From contig JANNEO010000128.1 in NCBI GenBank assembly GCA_031378805.1, positions 1-32,657 of the forward strand: 32,657 bases of DNA, given 5' to 3'. This stretch comes from JADCCX01 sp031378805. GTDB taxonomy: Bacteria; Pseudomonadota; Alphaproteobacteria; Rhizobiales; Beijerinckiaceae. Every line of letters begins with the position of its first letter. Position 1 is the stretch's first letter. Below, piece by piece: positions 16,167 through 24,516 of this stretch. Under the pieces are notes generated by a model that saw only the letters and a list, made by a program, of their open reading frames with translations, did not search any database and was not told where the DNA came from. The translations under genes and the position numbers were made by a program.

Positions 16167-19100
16167 TCAGATGAACAGGAGATCGCTTGAACTCAAGGTG
16201 GTGACACCCGTCAGCGTGACCACGGCGACGCGCGCACCAGGATCGGACCCATCGGCATCGTAGTACAAGGTCGAATCGTTGGTGGAGAAGATGAACCGTG
16301 TTGTCGGAGAGCCCGCAGTTCCAGTCGGGTTTGAATCGAAGGTTTGCCCAAACTGGCTGGCCAGGAAGACCAGCTTGTCGCCCTGCGCCACGTTGAAATC
16401 AGTGATTGTATCGGTCACAGAATCCAGAGCCAGGAACACGAACTGATCGGCATCAAGCCCACCGGTCATCTGGTCAGCGCCAAAACCGCCCGTGATCGTG
16501 TCGTTACCGTCGTCGCCGAAGATGGTGTCGATACCCACCCCACCGAGCAGACTGTCGAGGCCGCTGCCTCCAAGGATGGAGTCGTTGCCCTCATCGCCAA
16601 AGATAGTGTCCTGATCGGCACCGCCCCGCAGCACATCATCGCCAGCATTGCCGTAGATCAGATCATTACCAACGGCACCGCTAATCGTGTCGGCCAAGTC
16701 AGTCAAATCGGTGACGCCGTTGCCACCGTAAATGGTGTCATTGCCGTTACCACCGACCAGGCTATCAAGCCCGGTGCCGCCAAAGATGGAGTCGTTGCCG
16801 TCATCGCCAAAGACAGTGTCCTGATCAAGCCCACCCCGCAGCACGTCATCGCCCGAGTTGCCGTAGACCAAGTCGTTGCCCGCCCCGCCACCAATCGTAT
16901 CGGCAGAGTCGGTCAGATCCGTCACGCCGTTGCCGCCATAGAGCGTGTCGTTGCCATTGCCACCAGCCAGGCTGTCCATCCCGCTACCACCAAAGATGGC
17001 ATCGTTACCGTCCTCACCATTGAGCGTATCCTGATCAAGCCCGCCCAACAGGCTGTCATTGCCAGAGCCACTGAAGACGAGGTCATTGCCCGCGCCACCG
17101 TCGATGGTGTCTTCGACATCGGTCAGATCACCGGCAGCGTTGCCACCGTAGATCGTGTCGTTGCCGTTGCCGCCGGTCAGGCTATCCACCCCACCGCCAC
17201 CAAAGATCACGTCGTTGCCGTCATCCCCTGAGACCGTATCCAAATCAAGGCCGCCCAAGAGGCTGTCATCCCCAGAGTTGCCGTAGATCAGGTCATTGCC
17301 TGCTCCTCCATCAATGGTATCGGCAAGGTCTGTCAGATCAACCACACCGTTGCCGCCATAAATCGTGTCATTGCCAATGCCGCCGACAAGCGAGTCCAGC
17401 CCACTGCCGCCCAGGATGGAATCATTGCCCTCGTCACCAAAGACCGTATCTTGGTCGACACCACCGCGCAATTGGTCATCGCCCGCATTGCCGTAGATCA
17501 GGTCGTTGCCTGTCGAGCCGCTGATCGTGTCAGCTGCGTCAGTCAGGTCACTGATGCCGAGACCGCCGTAGATCGTGTCGTTACCGGTTCCGCCAGTCAG
17601 CGAATCCATCCCGCCACCACCGAGGATGGAATCGTTACCCTCGTCGCCAAAGATCGTATCCTGGTCGAGACCACCGCGAAGCTGGTCATCGCCCGCGTTG
17701 CCATAGATCAGGTCGTTGCCCGCACCGCCGCCTATCGTGTCGGCCGCGTCCGTCAGGTCGGTTACGCCATTGCCACCATAGAGAGTGTCATTGCCGTTAC
17801 CACCAGCCAGGCTGTCCAAACCGGTGCCGCCGAAAATGGAATCATTGCCATCATCGCCATTGACCGTATCCTGATCCAGCCCGCCGCGCAGAACGTCATC
17901 GCCAGAGTTGCCGTAGATCAGGTCGTTGCCCGCCCCGCCGCCTATCGTGTCGGCAAGGTCAGTCAGATCGGTTATACCATTGCCGCCATAGAGCGTGTCG
18001 TTGCCATTGCCGCCAGCCAGGCTATCGAGCCCACTACCACCAAAGATAGCATCGTTACCGTCGTCGCCATTGACCGCGTCCTGGTCAAGACCGCCCGATA
18101 GGCTGTCGTTTCCGGAGTTGCCAAAGATCAGGTCATTGCCCGCGCCGCCGTCAACAGTATCGTCGGCGTCGGTCAGATCGCCCGCACCTATGCCACCGTA
18201 AATCGTGTCATCGCCACCGCCGCCCGACAGGCTGTCGAGGCCGCTACCACCAAGAACGGAGTCATTGCCCAGATCGCCAACGATTGTGTCGTTGCCGCTT
18301 TCGCCACTGATCGTATCCTGATCAAGACCACCCAGCAGACTGTCATTGCCCGCATTGCCAAAGATCAGGTCATTGCCCGCACCGCCATCGATCGTGTCGT
18401 CGGCGTCAGTCAGATCGCCGACACCCATGCCGCCATAGATCGTGTCATCGCCATCACCGCCTGACAGGCTGTCCAGGCCGCTACCGCCAAGAATGGAGTC
18501 GCTTCCCAGGTCACCCGCAATCGTATCATTGCCATCGCGGCCCTGCAGTGTGTTGGCGTCCGTATTGCCGGTGATCTGGTCGTTACCTGTAGAGCCGCTG
18601 ACATTCTCGATTCCTGTCAGCGTATCCGTGCCACCTTCGCCGTCATTGGCTGTGCCGCCCAGCAGGTTGACGACCACGCCGTTGGGTCGTGAGGCGTTGA
18701 TGCCGACGAGCGCGGGCTCGCCCGAGCCGTTGGTGGCACCCGAGTTGCCGTAATTGATCGTGTCGATGCCGCCGCCGCCATCGATCGTGTCGTTGCCGGA
18801 GAGGCCATAGAAAATGTTGTCCAGGCCATCGCCCGTCAGGCTGTCGGCGAGGAATGTGCCAGTCACGCCTTCAAAGCCGGAGATCGTGTCCGTGTTGCCC
18901 GCATAATCGGTCGCCAATCCGGTCGCCAGATTGACCGTCACGCCCGTCCACGCGGTTGGGGTTACGTCCGGGCGCTGGAGCAGGTAATAGGCGCCCTCGG
19001 TTGGGTCGAAGCGATAGTTGATAAAATCGATGCCCGCACCGCCGATGAGCGAGTCATTGCCGGTTCCGCCAGAGATCGTATCGTTGCCGTCACCACCATC

Positions 19101-22100
19101 GATCGTGTCATTGCCCTCGTTGCCGGAGAGGTGGTTGTTGTTGGTGTCGCCCGTGATGGAATCATCGCGCTCCGAGCCGCCAATGTCCTCGATGTTGATG
19201 AAGGTCGCGGTGGCACCATCCTGGAACTGGACAGCGGTGCCTGCCACCATATCGATGATCGTTCCGGCACCCGGCGTGTTGAAGAAGGCGTCATCGACAA
19301 AGAACGACAGGAAGTCCCGGTCGCCCGCGCCACCGTCGATGGTGTCTGCGCCGCCCCAGCCGCGGAAGTAGTTATAACCATCGCCACCAAGCATGTAGTC
19401 CGCGAGCGCGGTGCCGGTCACGCCTTCGATGTTGATCAGCGTGTCGGTGTAGCCAAACCCGTCGCGCGCCGTGCCGGCCTGCACGGTGGTGGTGCCGACG
19501 GTGATCGCGGCGAGTGACAGGTTGACGATGATACCCTTGTTGCCACCAAAACCACTGCCCCCGAAATTGGCCGTTTCCTGTTGGTAGCTGACCAGATCAA
19601 AGCCCGCGCCACCGTCGATATAATCGTTGCCGCCGAGGCCCTCGAAACGCTCTTCGCGCAGGTTGGCCGTGCTGCTGCCGACGAAATAATCGCGCCCGTT
19701 GGTGCCGCGCACACGCTCGATGTCGATGAGCGTGTCAGTCCATGCGCCGGTATCGCGCGCCGTACTGGCCGCGACGGTCCAGGTCTCGAAGGTGACGGCT
19801 GCGCTCGAAAGATTGACGATCACACCCAAGCCCATGCTGCCAGTGCCTGGCGTCAGGTCATTATACGTGACGCGGTCACGGTCATCATGGCTCTGGTCGC
19901 CGTTGGCACCGGCGGTGCCATCAACCAGGTCGATGTCAAGGCCAGGCCGGAAGTCGTCGAAGCCGTCGCCGCCGACCATGGTATCATTGCCGGCAAAGCC
20001 CCGGAACTGGTTGTCCCAGTTGTTGCCATAGAAGGCGTCGGCACCACCGGTGCCATAGGCACGCTCGATGTTGCTGAGTGTATCAGTGCCACCCCAGCCG
20101 TCGCGCGCCGTGCCTGCCGCAACCACGTTGGCACCGACGGTGACGGACGCGCCAGAGAGGTTGACCACGACAGCGCCCGTGCCGCCATAGGTTGCATCGC
20201 GGCTGTAATCGGCCACGTCATACCCGCCACCGCCATTGACCGTGTCATTGCCCTGAAGGGTTTGGACCAAGCTGAAATAGCTGTTGCCGACGATGCTGTC
20301 CGCGAACGCCGAGCCACGGATCGCGTTGATGTTGGTGAAGGTCTCGGCATTGCCAAAGGTGTCGGTGCCAGTGCCGCCCGAATTCCCTCCGGAACCATTG
20401 GTCAGGGTGATGACCACGCCGGACGTGCCGCCATCCTGGCGATAATCGACCCAGTTGAAACCATTAGGGAAGTAGATTCCGCCAAAATCATCGCCGATGG
20501 CCGTGGAGTTGCCACCGTCATAGGTGTCCGCACCGCCGCGCCCCTGGAAAAAGTTGTAGCCCGCTCCACCAATAAGCGTGTCGTTTCCTATCCCGCCGCG
20601 CGCTTCCTCGATCGAGATCAACGTGTCCGTATCGCCAAAGCCATCACGCGCCGTTCCGGCCGCCACGACACCGCCGAAGTTGACGGCATTGGCTGACAGG
20701 TTGACCACCACGCCCGCGCTGCCACCATTCGCAGCGTCCAGATCATAGCGCGCCATGTCGTTGCCAGCGCCGCCATCGAGCGTGTCCGCTCCGGCAAGGC
20801 CACCCATGAAATCGGCCCCGCCGTTGCCGCTAAGAGAGTTGGCAGCCGCAGTTCCCGTTATTGAGTCGTCGAAGGCACTGCCTTGGACGTTGGTGAAATT
20901 GACCAGCGTGTCCGTGCCCGCCGCCCCTGTGTTCTGCGGTGTGGCTAGGCCAAGGTTGACTCCGACAGAGCCAACAGCATCGATGTAGCTGATCGTGTTG
21001 TTGCCCGCGCCGCCATCCAGCGAATCGTTGCCATTGCCGCCTTCGATGGTGTCATCGTCGCTGCCGCCGGTGATGGTGTCGTTGCCGTCGCCACCGTCGA
21101 TGTAATTGTTGCCGGTCCCTCCCAGAATGCTGTCATTGCCTGCGCCGCCAACGATTTTGTCGTCGCCTGCGCCGCCGTCGATGGTATCGTTGAACGCTGT
21201 TCCGGCGAGGGAATCATTAGTGCCGCCTGAGATCAGGTTGATGGCCGCACTTCGTGTGTCGTAAACCGCCGTGGTGATGACGTTGTTGTCGCCATTCTGG
21301 ACCCGTCCGACGATTTCGAAGCGCCCATCCTGGAAGACGCGCAAACGGTCGTAGGAGGTGAAGCCCGGCACGATGTCGTCCGACAGCAAAGCTCCGGTGT
21401 TGTCGTATTGGGCGACACGTACCGTCCCGCTGTTGTTATAGGCCAGAACAACCTTGTCGCCCGTGAGCCGGTCTGATTGGATGCGGACGTCGCTGAACGG
21501 CGATGTCAGGGCGATGGTCGAACTGGAGGAGACCACCATGGACGCATTGGTCTTGTAGACCGTGATCGAATTGGCCCCGCCAGACGTCACACCGGATACA
21601 GCAACAAAGAAGTCGCCAGCGGTATACTGACGGACTTGGAAACCACCGATATCGGCATAGGGCGTCGTGATCGTCGTGGGGCTGCCCAGTGCCCCTGTCA
21701 TGGGATCAAGCGACCGGACGATCAGGGACCGGGTCGCACCCGCATCCTCGTAACACACGCCATACGTGCCAAAAGGCACGGTGCTCGTACCCGAATTCAG
21801 AGTTCCCCAGGCGGCGTTGGAAGCGATGTCATCAAAGACCAGCGTACTGGTGTTCAGTGCGACGCCCGCTGCAGAAAAGTTCTGGACGTAGACGTCAACG
21901 GTGCCGGGCGCCGAGCCATCCAACGATGTGAACACCTGCAGGACGTTGTTGCTGTAGGTCCATTCAAACATCCGGGGAATGCTGCTGACGGTCGTCAGTT
22001 CGATGACCGCTCCGAGCGAAATGGCGGGGGGCGTTGCCGTCTGGCCGCTCACGACCGTCGAAAGGTCGAAAACATAGGTCAGCGGCTGATACTTGATGGC

Positions 22101-22451
22101 ATAAGGCCCGTTGGGATCCGACGTCGTTGGCTCGTACCAGAAGATCGCGCCGGACGAGGTGTTGCCAACCGACGAATAAATGGCAAGACCCGCAAACCCG
22201 ATCTTGCTGTTGATGGTCGTGACAGGAATCGCATAGTTCCAGACCTCGCCAAGCCGATCCTGCGATGACAGCATCAGGGTGAGCGTATTCACCGCGCCGT
22301 TGACGTAGGTGGACCCCGGTGTCTGGAATGTGGCCCACAAATGGTTATCGGAAAAGCGCTGCTGCTGCATCCGGAACGAGAATGAACTCGTCGGCGCGCT
22401 GGCCGCGGACTCGATCAGATTGCCCGGATTGCCCCAAAATGTGATGGCCAT
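16167..22451 (-). CDS. Giant RTX (hemolysin-type calcium-binding repeat) protein
   Basis: An intact protein of about 2094 residues starting MAITFWGNPGNLIES. ATG at 22449-22451 follows a GGGGGGA ribosome site, so the in-frame ATG 36 bases upstream is not needed. Three parts are visible. Residues 1 to about 410 form a non-repetitive beta-rich region without enzyme motifs that I recognise. The middle mixes GGxGxDxxx nonapeptides with about nine modules carrying a VVVNL strand and a TARDGFGxTDTL loop. The C-terminal part has nine tandem 70-residue super-repeats, then ITGGFGADQMTGGLDADQFV and a tail ending SSSDLLFI, the style of a type I secretion signal. There is no Sec signal peptide. It should be exported through a type I system (not in the window) and fold on binding calcium outside, as an adhesin or surface-layer-like matrix protein. 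Confidence 0.93.
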   Translation of the reverse strand: MAITFWGNPGNLIESAASAPTSSFSFRMQQQRFSDNHLWATFQTPGSTYVNGAVNTLTLMLSSQDRLGEVWNYAIPVTTINSKIGFAGLAIYSSVGNTSSGAIFWYEPTTSDPNGPYAIKYQPLTYVFDLSTVVSGQTATPPAISLGAVIELTTVSSIPRMFEWTYSNNVLQVFTSLDGSAPGTVDVYVQNFSAAGVALNTSTLVFDDIASNAAWGTLNSGTSTVPFGTYGVCYEDAGATRSLIVRSLDPMTGALGSPTTITTPYADIGGFQVRQYTAGDFFVAVSGVTSGGANSITVYKTNASMVVSSSSTIALTSPFSDVRIQSDRLTGDKVVLAYNNSGTVRVAQYDNTGALLSDDIVPGFTSYDRLRVFQDGRFEIVGRVQNGDNNVITTAVYDTRSAAINLISGGTNDSLAGTAFNDTIDGGAGDDKIVGGAGNDSILGGTGNNYIDGGDGNDTITGGSDDDTIEGGNGNDSLDGGAGNNTISYIDAVGSVGVNLGLATPQNTGAAGTDTLVNFTNVQGSAFDDSITGTAAANSLSGNGGADFMGGLAGADTLDGGAGNDMARYDLDAANGGSAGVVVNLSANAVNFGGVVAAGTARDGFGDTDTLISIEEARGGIGNDTLIGGAGYNFFQGRGGADTYDGGNSTAIGDDFGGIYFPNGFNWVDYRQDGGTSGVVITLTNGSGGNSGGTGTDTFGNAETFTNINAIRGSAFADSIVGNSYFSLVQTLQGNDTVNGGGGYDVADYSRDATYGGTGAVVVNLSGASVTVGANVVAAGTARDGWGGTDTLSNIERAYGTGGADAFYGNNWDNQFRGFAGNDTMVGGDGFDDFRPGLDIDLVDGTAGANGDQSHDDRDRVTYNDLTPGTGSMGLGVIVNLSSAAVTFETWTVAASTARDTGAWTDTLIDIERVRGTNGRDYFVGSSTANLREERFEGLGGNDYIDGGAGFDLVSYQQETANFGGSGFGGNKGIIVNLSLAAITVGTTTVQAGTARDGFGYTDTLINIEGVTGTALADYMLGGDGYNYFRGWGGADTIDGGAGDRDFLSFFVDDAFFNTPGAGTIIDMVAGTAVQFQDGATATFINIEDIGGSERDDSITGDTNNNHLSGNEGNDTIDGGDGNDTISGGTGNDSLIGGAGIDFINYRFDPTEGAYYLLQRPDVTPTAWTGVTVNLATGLATDYAGNTDTISGFEGVTGTFLADSLTGDGLDNIFYGLSGNDTIDGGGGIDTINYGNSGATNGSGEPALVGINASRPNGVVVNLLGGTANDGEGGTDTLTGIENVSGSTGNDQITGNTDANTLQGRDGNDTIAGDLGSDSILGGSGLDSLSGGDGDDTIYGGMGVGDLTDADDTIDGGAGNDLIFGNAGNDSLLGGLDQDTISGESGNDTIVGDLGNDSVLGGSGLDSLSGGGGDDTIYGGIGAGDLTDADDTVDGGAGNDLIFGNSGNDSLSGGLDQDAVNGDDGNDAIFGGSGLDSLAGGNGNDTLYGGNGITDLTDLADTIGGGAGNDLIYGNSGDDVLRGGLDQDTVNGDDGNDSIFGGTGLDSLAGGNGNDTLYGGNGVTDLTDAADTIGGGAGNDLIYGNAGDDQLRGGLDQDTIFGDEGNDSILGGGGMDSLTGGTGNDTIYGGLGISDLTDAADTISGSTGNDLIYGNAGDDQLRGGVDQDTVFGDEGNDSILGGSGLDSLVGGIGNDTIYGGNGVVDLTDLADTIDGGAGNDLIYGNSGDDSLLGGLDLDTVSGDDGNDVIFGGGGVDSLTGGNGNDTIYGGNAAGDLTDVEDTIDGGAGNDLVFSGSGNDSLLGGLDQDTLNGEDGNDAIFGGSGMDSLAGGNGNDTLYGGNGVTDLTDSADTIGGGAGNDLVYGNSGDDVLRGGLDQDTVFGDDGNDSIFGGTGLDSLVGGNGNDTIYGGNGVTDLTDLADTISGAVGNDLIYGNAGDDVLRGGADQDTIFGDEGNDSILGGSGLDSLLGGVGIDTIFGDDGNDTITGGFGADQMTGGLDADQFVFLALDSVTDTITDFNVAQGDKLVFLASQFGQTFDSNPTGTAGSPTTRFIFSTNDSTLYYDADGSDPGARVAVVTLTGVTTLSSSDLLFI
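16535..18452 (-). repeat. Nine tandem 210-bp (70-residue) super-repeats within the RTX gene
   Basis: The protein pattern is NDTxYGGNGxxDLTDxxDTI, then GGGAGNDLIYGNSGDDxLRG, then GLDQDTVxGDDGNDSIFGG and GLDSLxGGNG. The period is 210 bases, checked at several points (for example near 17767 and 17977). The first copy (gene order) carries nine extra residues. Each unit contains a fixed non-glycine insert xDLTDxxDTI that interrupts the RTX beta-roll, so the roll is broken regularly. Copies differ mainly in the insert and in SLLGG versus VLRGG. Boundaries are approximate. Confidence 0.8.
18600..20970 (-). repeat. Irregular VVVNL/TARDGFG modules in the middle of the RTX gene
   Basis: About nine modules of 75-115 residues each combine a hydrophobic strand (VVVNLS, GVIVNLS, GIIVNLS, GVTVNLA), often AAGTARDGFGxTDTLxxIE, then a short RTX run and a spacer rich in aromatic residues. 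They are much more diverged than the 210-bp repeats and vary in length. Module edges are approximate. Confidence 0.6.
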
Positions 22452-22715
22452 GCTTAAATCCCCCCAGAGTTTCAAATGGCCTGACAATAACTGAGGCCAA
22501 AGGAAAAGTTTAAAAATACCTTAATTTATAGCTTTAACACCCAAATCTGATCCATGTGAAGCCGCGTGTCATCGAATTGTACAAAAATATTCGCGCGTTC
22601 AAAGACGACCGCTCTCGTCAAATGACACTCAAAATTGAGGGCTTCTGCAAGTTCCGCAATCATCCCGATGGCGTGGCCTTTGGTGCTCACTCCCGTGCGC
22701 CCGGAATAGAGCATT

Positions 22716-22769
22716 TGTCGACAAATCTTCGCACCATTTAGAATCGGGTGACTGCGAAGTTTGTCGACA
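22716..22769. repeat. Long imperfect inverted repeat upstream of the channel gene
   Basis: TGTCGACAAATCTTCGCA (22716-22733) and TGCGAAGTTTGTCGACA (22753-22769) are reverse complements except for one missing A, separated by 19 bases. The arms contain TTTGTCGACAAA-like palindromes. It lies in the divergent spacer between the RTX gene and the MotA/TolQ-like gene. It may be a regulator binding site, a cruciform or the end of a lost element; no T-run follows, so a terminator is less likely. Confidence 0.65.
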
Positions 22770-22807
22770 CTCCCTAGCCTTGGCCGACGAAAGCGCATAA
22801 TGAGCGC

Positions 22808-22870
22808 ATGAACAGGTTCCTATTGCAATCCGAACGGTGGGCGCGTTTCGCGGTGGAGTTGACGGCCTAG
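22808..22870 (+). CDS. Possible 20-residue leader peptide just before the channel gene
   Basis: ATG at 22808 opens a 20-codon frame, MNRFLLQSERWARFAVELTA, whose TAG stop (22868-22870) ends one base before the ATG of the channel gene (TAGAATG). The only purine-rich ribosome-site candidate for the channel gene (GGTGGAG) lies inside this frame, so translation of the two may be coupled. It has no strong ribosome site of its own, so it may be a chance frame. Confidence 0.3.
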   Translation: MNRFLLQSERWARFAVELTA

Positions 22871-22871
22871 A

Positions 22872-23774
22872 ATGCCAATCGTTATCGCCATTGCTGCTTT
22901 GCTCGTCGTCGCTGGCCTCGTCAGGCTCGGACAATCCGGCGGCGGTCTGGCCGCGATTGGCGACTTCGGCACAGCCATCGCCCGACCCATTTTTATCCCG
23001 CTGGTGAACCTCATCAACGAACCTTCGTTCGTCTATGTGGCATCGCTCGTGATCTTCGTCTCTGCCGTGTTGCTGCTTGTTGTCTATGACATCAAGATCG
23101 TGCGGCCGCAGATCAAAGCCATGCTGCGCGCGAAATTCGCCATCGGAGCGTTACCGGAGCCCGCGCGGAGCCTGTGGCAGCCGGGCGTGCAGGACGTAGA
23201 GGCCATTTTGAAGCGTGAGGGCGTGCTGCTCTCGGCCTGGGCGACCTATATCGAAGACGCGAAGCATTCCGGCAAGCCGCCCAGTCGCCGGTTTTCGCTG
23301 TATGGCCTTGATGATCAAGTGCGGCAGGCGTCGCGCCATGGCACGTTTTTGGCGGCCGCTCCGGGATATTATACTTCCGTTGGGTTGATCATAACGTTCG
23401 TGGGTCTGGTCGTGGCGCTGTACTTCGCCGCCAAAGGCTTCCGATCCGGTGATCTGACCGAGGCCCGCCTGGCGATCGTGAAGTTGCTCAATGCCTCTGC
23501 CTTCAAATTCATGACCTCGGTGGCGGCGCTCTTCAGTGCCCTCATGATCAGCATAGCGTATCGACTGATGTTGTCGCGGCTGCGCCGGACCTCGCGCGAC
23601 CTCATGAACAGTGTCGATCTTCATCTGCAGGGTCTCGACACATCGACAGAAACGCTTGTGACGCCATCCATTGGCGACCAGATGCTGGCGGAGAAGCTGG
23701 AGCGTGTGATCGAGGAGCTTGTTGCGACCCGTCAGGCGTTGACACGGTTCGTGTCCACGCCGGAAAAGGGTTGA
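22872..23774 (+). CDS. MotA/TolQ/ExbB-family proton-channel-like membrane protein
   Basis: A 300-residue inner-membrane protein. Segments are visible at about 2-18 (IVIAIAALLVVAGLVRL), 52-73 (FVYVASLVIFVSAVLLLVVY), 166-187 (YYTSVGLIITFVGLVVALYF) and 211-231 (FKFMTSVAALFSALMISIAY). The last two have the MotA/TolQ pattern: a glycine-threonine-rich helix with GLxxTFxGL and a following helix after a short AF-xTS-A stretch. A long cytoplasmic loop lies between the second and third helices and a coiled tail of 65 residues ends the protein. Its partner is the next gene, nine bases away, so together they should form an ion-driven stator. The pair resembles ZorA/ZorB in layout, but no ZorC, D or E lies nearby. 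It is co-directional with cysD-cysNC. Confidence 0.75.
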   Translation: MPIVIAIAALLVVAGLVRLGQSGGGLAAIGDFGTAIARPIFIPLVNLINEPSFVYVASLVIFVSAVLLLVVYDIKIVRPQIKAMLRAKFAIGALPEPARSLWQPGVQDVEAILKREGVLLSAWATYIEDAKHSGKPPSRRFSLYGLDDQVRQASRHGTFLAAAPGYYTSVGLIITFVGLVVALYFAAKGFRSGDLTEARLAIVKLLNASAFKFMTSVAALFSALMISIAYRLMLSRLRRTSRDLMNSVDLHLQGLDTSTETLVTPSIGDQMLAEKLERVIEELVATRQALTRFVSTPEKG

Positions 23775-23783
23775 AACGCCGCC

Positions 23784-24470
23784 ATGGACGGTTCGGAACA
23801 AGACTCGGTCGATTTCAAACCGTTCTTCGACATGGTTGTCGGGGTTCTGTTCATTCTGCTGATCCTGGTGGCCGCCCAGATGTTTTTTGCGCAATGGCAG
23901 CCTCAAGCCGAAGTGCCGCGACCGACTCCGGCCGAGATTGAAGCTCAGCGCCTGGCCGCGTTGCGGGCCGAGACGGATGGTTTCCTGAAGCATGTCCAGT
24001 CAAAACTAGCCGCGGAAGGGTTGACGGCAACAGTCGATGCTCTGGCTTCAACCATAACGCTTCCGCTGGCACAGTTGCGCAGCAGATCATCCGAGCAAAG
24101 CAGGATTGATCGTAGCGCGACCCATCGCCTTGGTCGCGGGCTGTTTGTCGCCGCGAATTGCCTTTCAATCGGTTTGGACAAGGCGCAGGACTGCCCGGTG
24201 TATCGCCACCTCAGGCTTGAGCGGGTGCAGCCAAAATTGCTGATCGGCAGCGACATGGATGCGCCTCCCTCACGCGTCGGGCGGGTTGCTGCGCTGGAAC
24301 TGTCCAGTGCGCTATACGGCTCTCATCCGGAGCTGTTTGGCTTGTTGACTCCCAGTGGTTCGATGGCCATGAGGTCGGCGATTGATATCGACGTCATGCC
24401 AACTCCTGTGGGTGAGGGGGCTTTACTGTTACGGTTTGCTTTCGTCGGCACCAGCCCTGGCGACCAGTGA
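23784..24470 (+). CDS. MotB/TolR-like single-span partner of the channel protein
   Basis: A 228-residue protein with one N-terminal membrane helix (KPFFDMVVGVLFILLILVAA, residues 12-31). The motif Pro-x-x-Asp at the membrane entry matches the TolR/ExbD/MotB helix, and Asp16 is the candidate ion-carrying residue. The rest is periplasmic: a proline/glutamate-rich and helical linker (to about residue 75), then a domain that loosely follows the OmpA/MotB peptidoglycan-binding fold (PKLLIGSDMDAPPSRVGRVA, where GHTD...RA would stand). The key positions are degenerate and two cysteines are present (CLSIGLDKAQDC), possibly a disulfide. It may bind something other than peptidoglycan. The gene follows its partner by nine bases and precedes cysD by 46. 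Confidence 0.7.
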   Translation: MDGSEQDSVDFKPFFDMVVGVLFILLILVAAQMFFAQWQPQAEVPRPTPAEIEAQRLAALRAETDGFLKHVQSKLAAEGLTATVDALASTITLPLAQLRSRSSEQSRIDRSATHRLGRGLFVAANCLSIGLDKAQDCPVYRHLRLERVQPKLLIGSDMDAPPSRVGRVAALELSSALYGSHPELFGLLTPSGSMAMRSAIDIDVMPTPVGEGALLLRFAFVGTSPGDQ

Positions 24471-24516
24471 TTGACCGCATGATGTTGTTTTTGTCATTTG
24501 ATCCGTCCGGTGCGCC

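Noticed and set aside
16535..18452. CRISPR-like array of regular DNA repeats
   Set aside because: The repeats are in-frame protein-coding units of 210 bp, diverged at wobble positions, with no unique spacers.
19581..20696. Plus-strand open frame of 371 codons over the RTX gene, with similar long frames at 16344-17231 and 17451-18101
   Set aside because: The GC-rich GGxGxD repeats leave the opposite strand free of stops. The valine/alanine-rich products simply mirror the repeat.
22526..22798. Minus-strand 90-codon frame in the RTX-channel spacer
   Set aside because: No ribosome site, no recognised family, and it spans a strong inverted repeat. It could be a gene remnant but the support is too thin to list.
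22872..24470. Zorya anti-phage system
   Set aside because: Only a ZorA/ZorB-like pair is present. No ZorC, ZorD or ZorE follows, and the next genes are cysD and cysNC, so a defence label is not justified.
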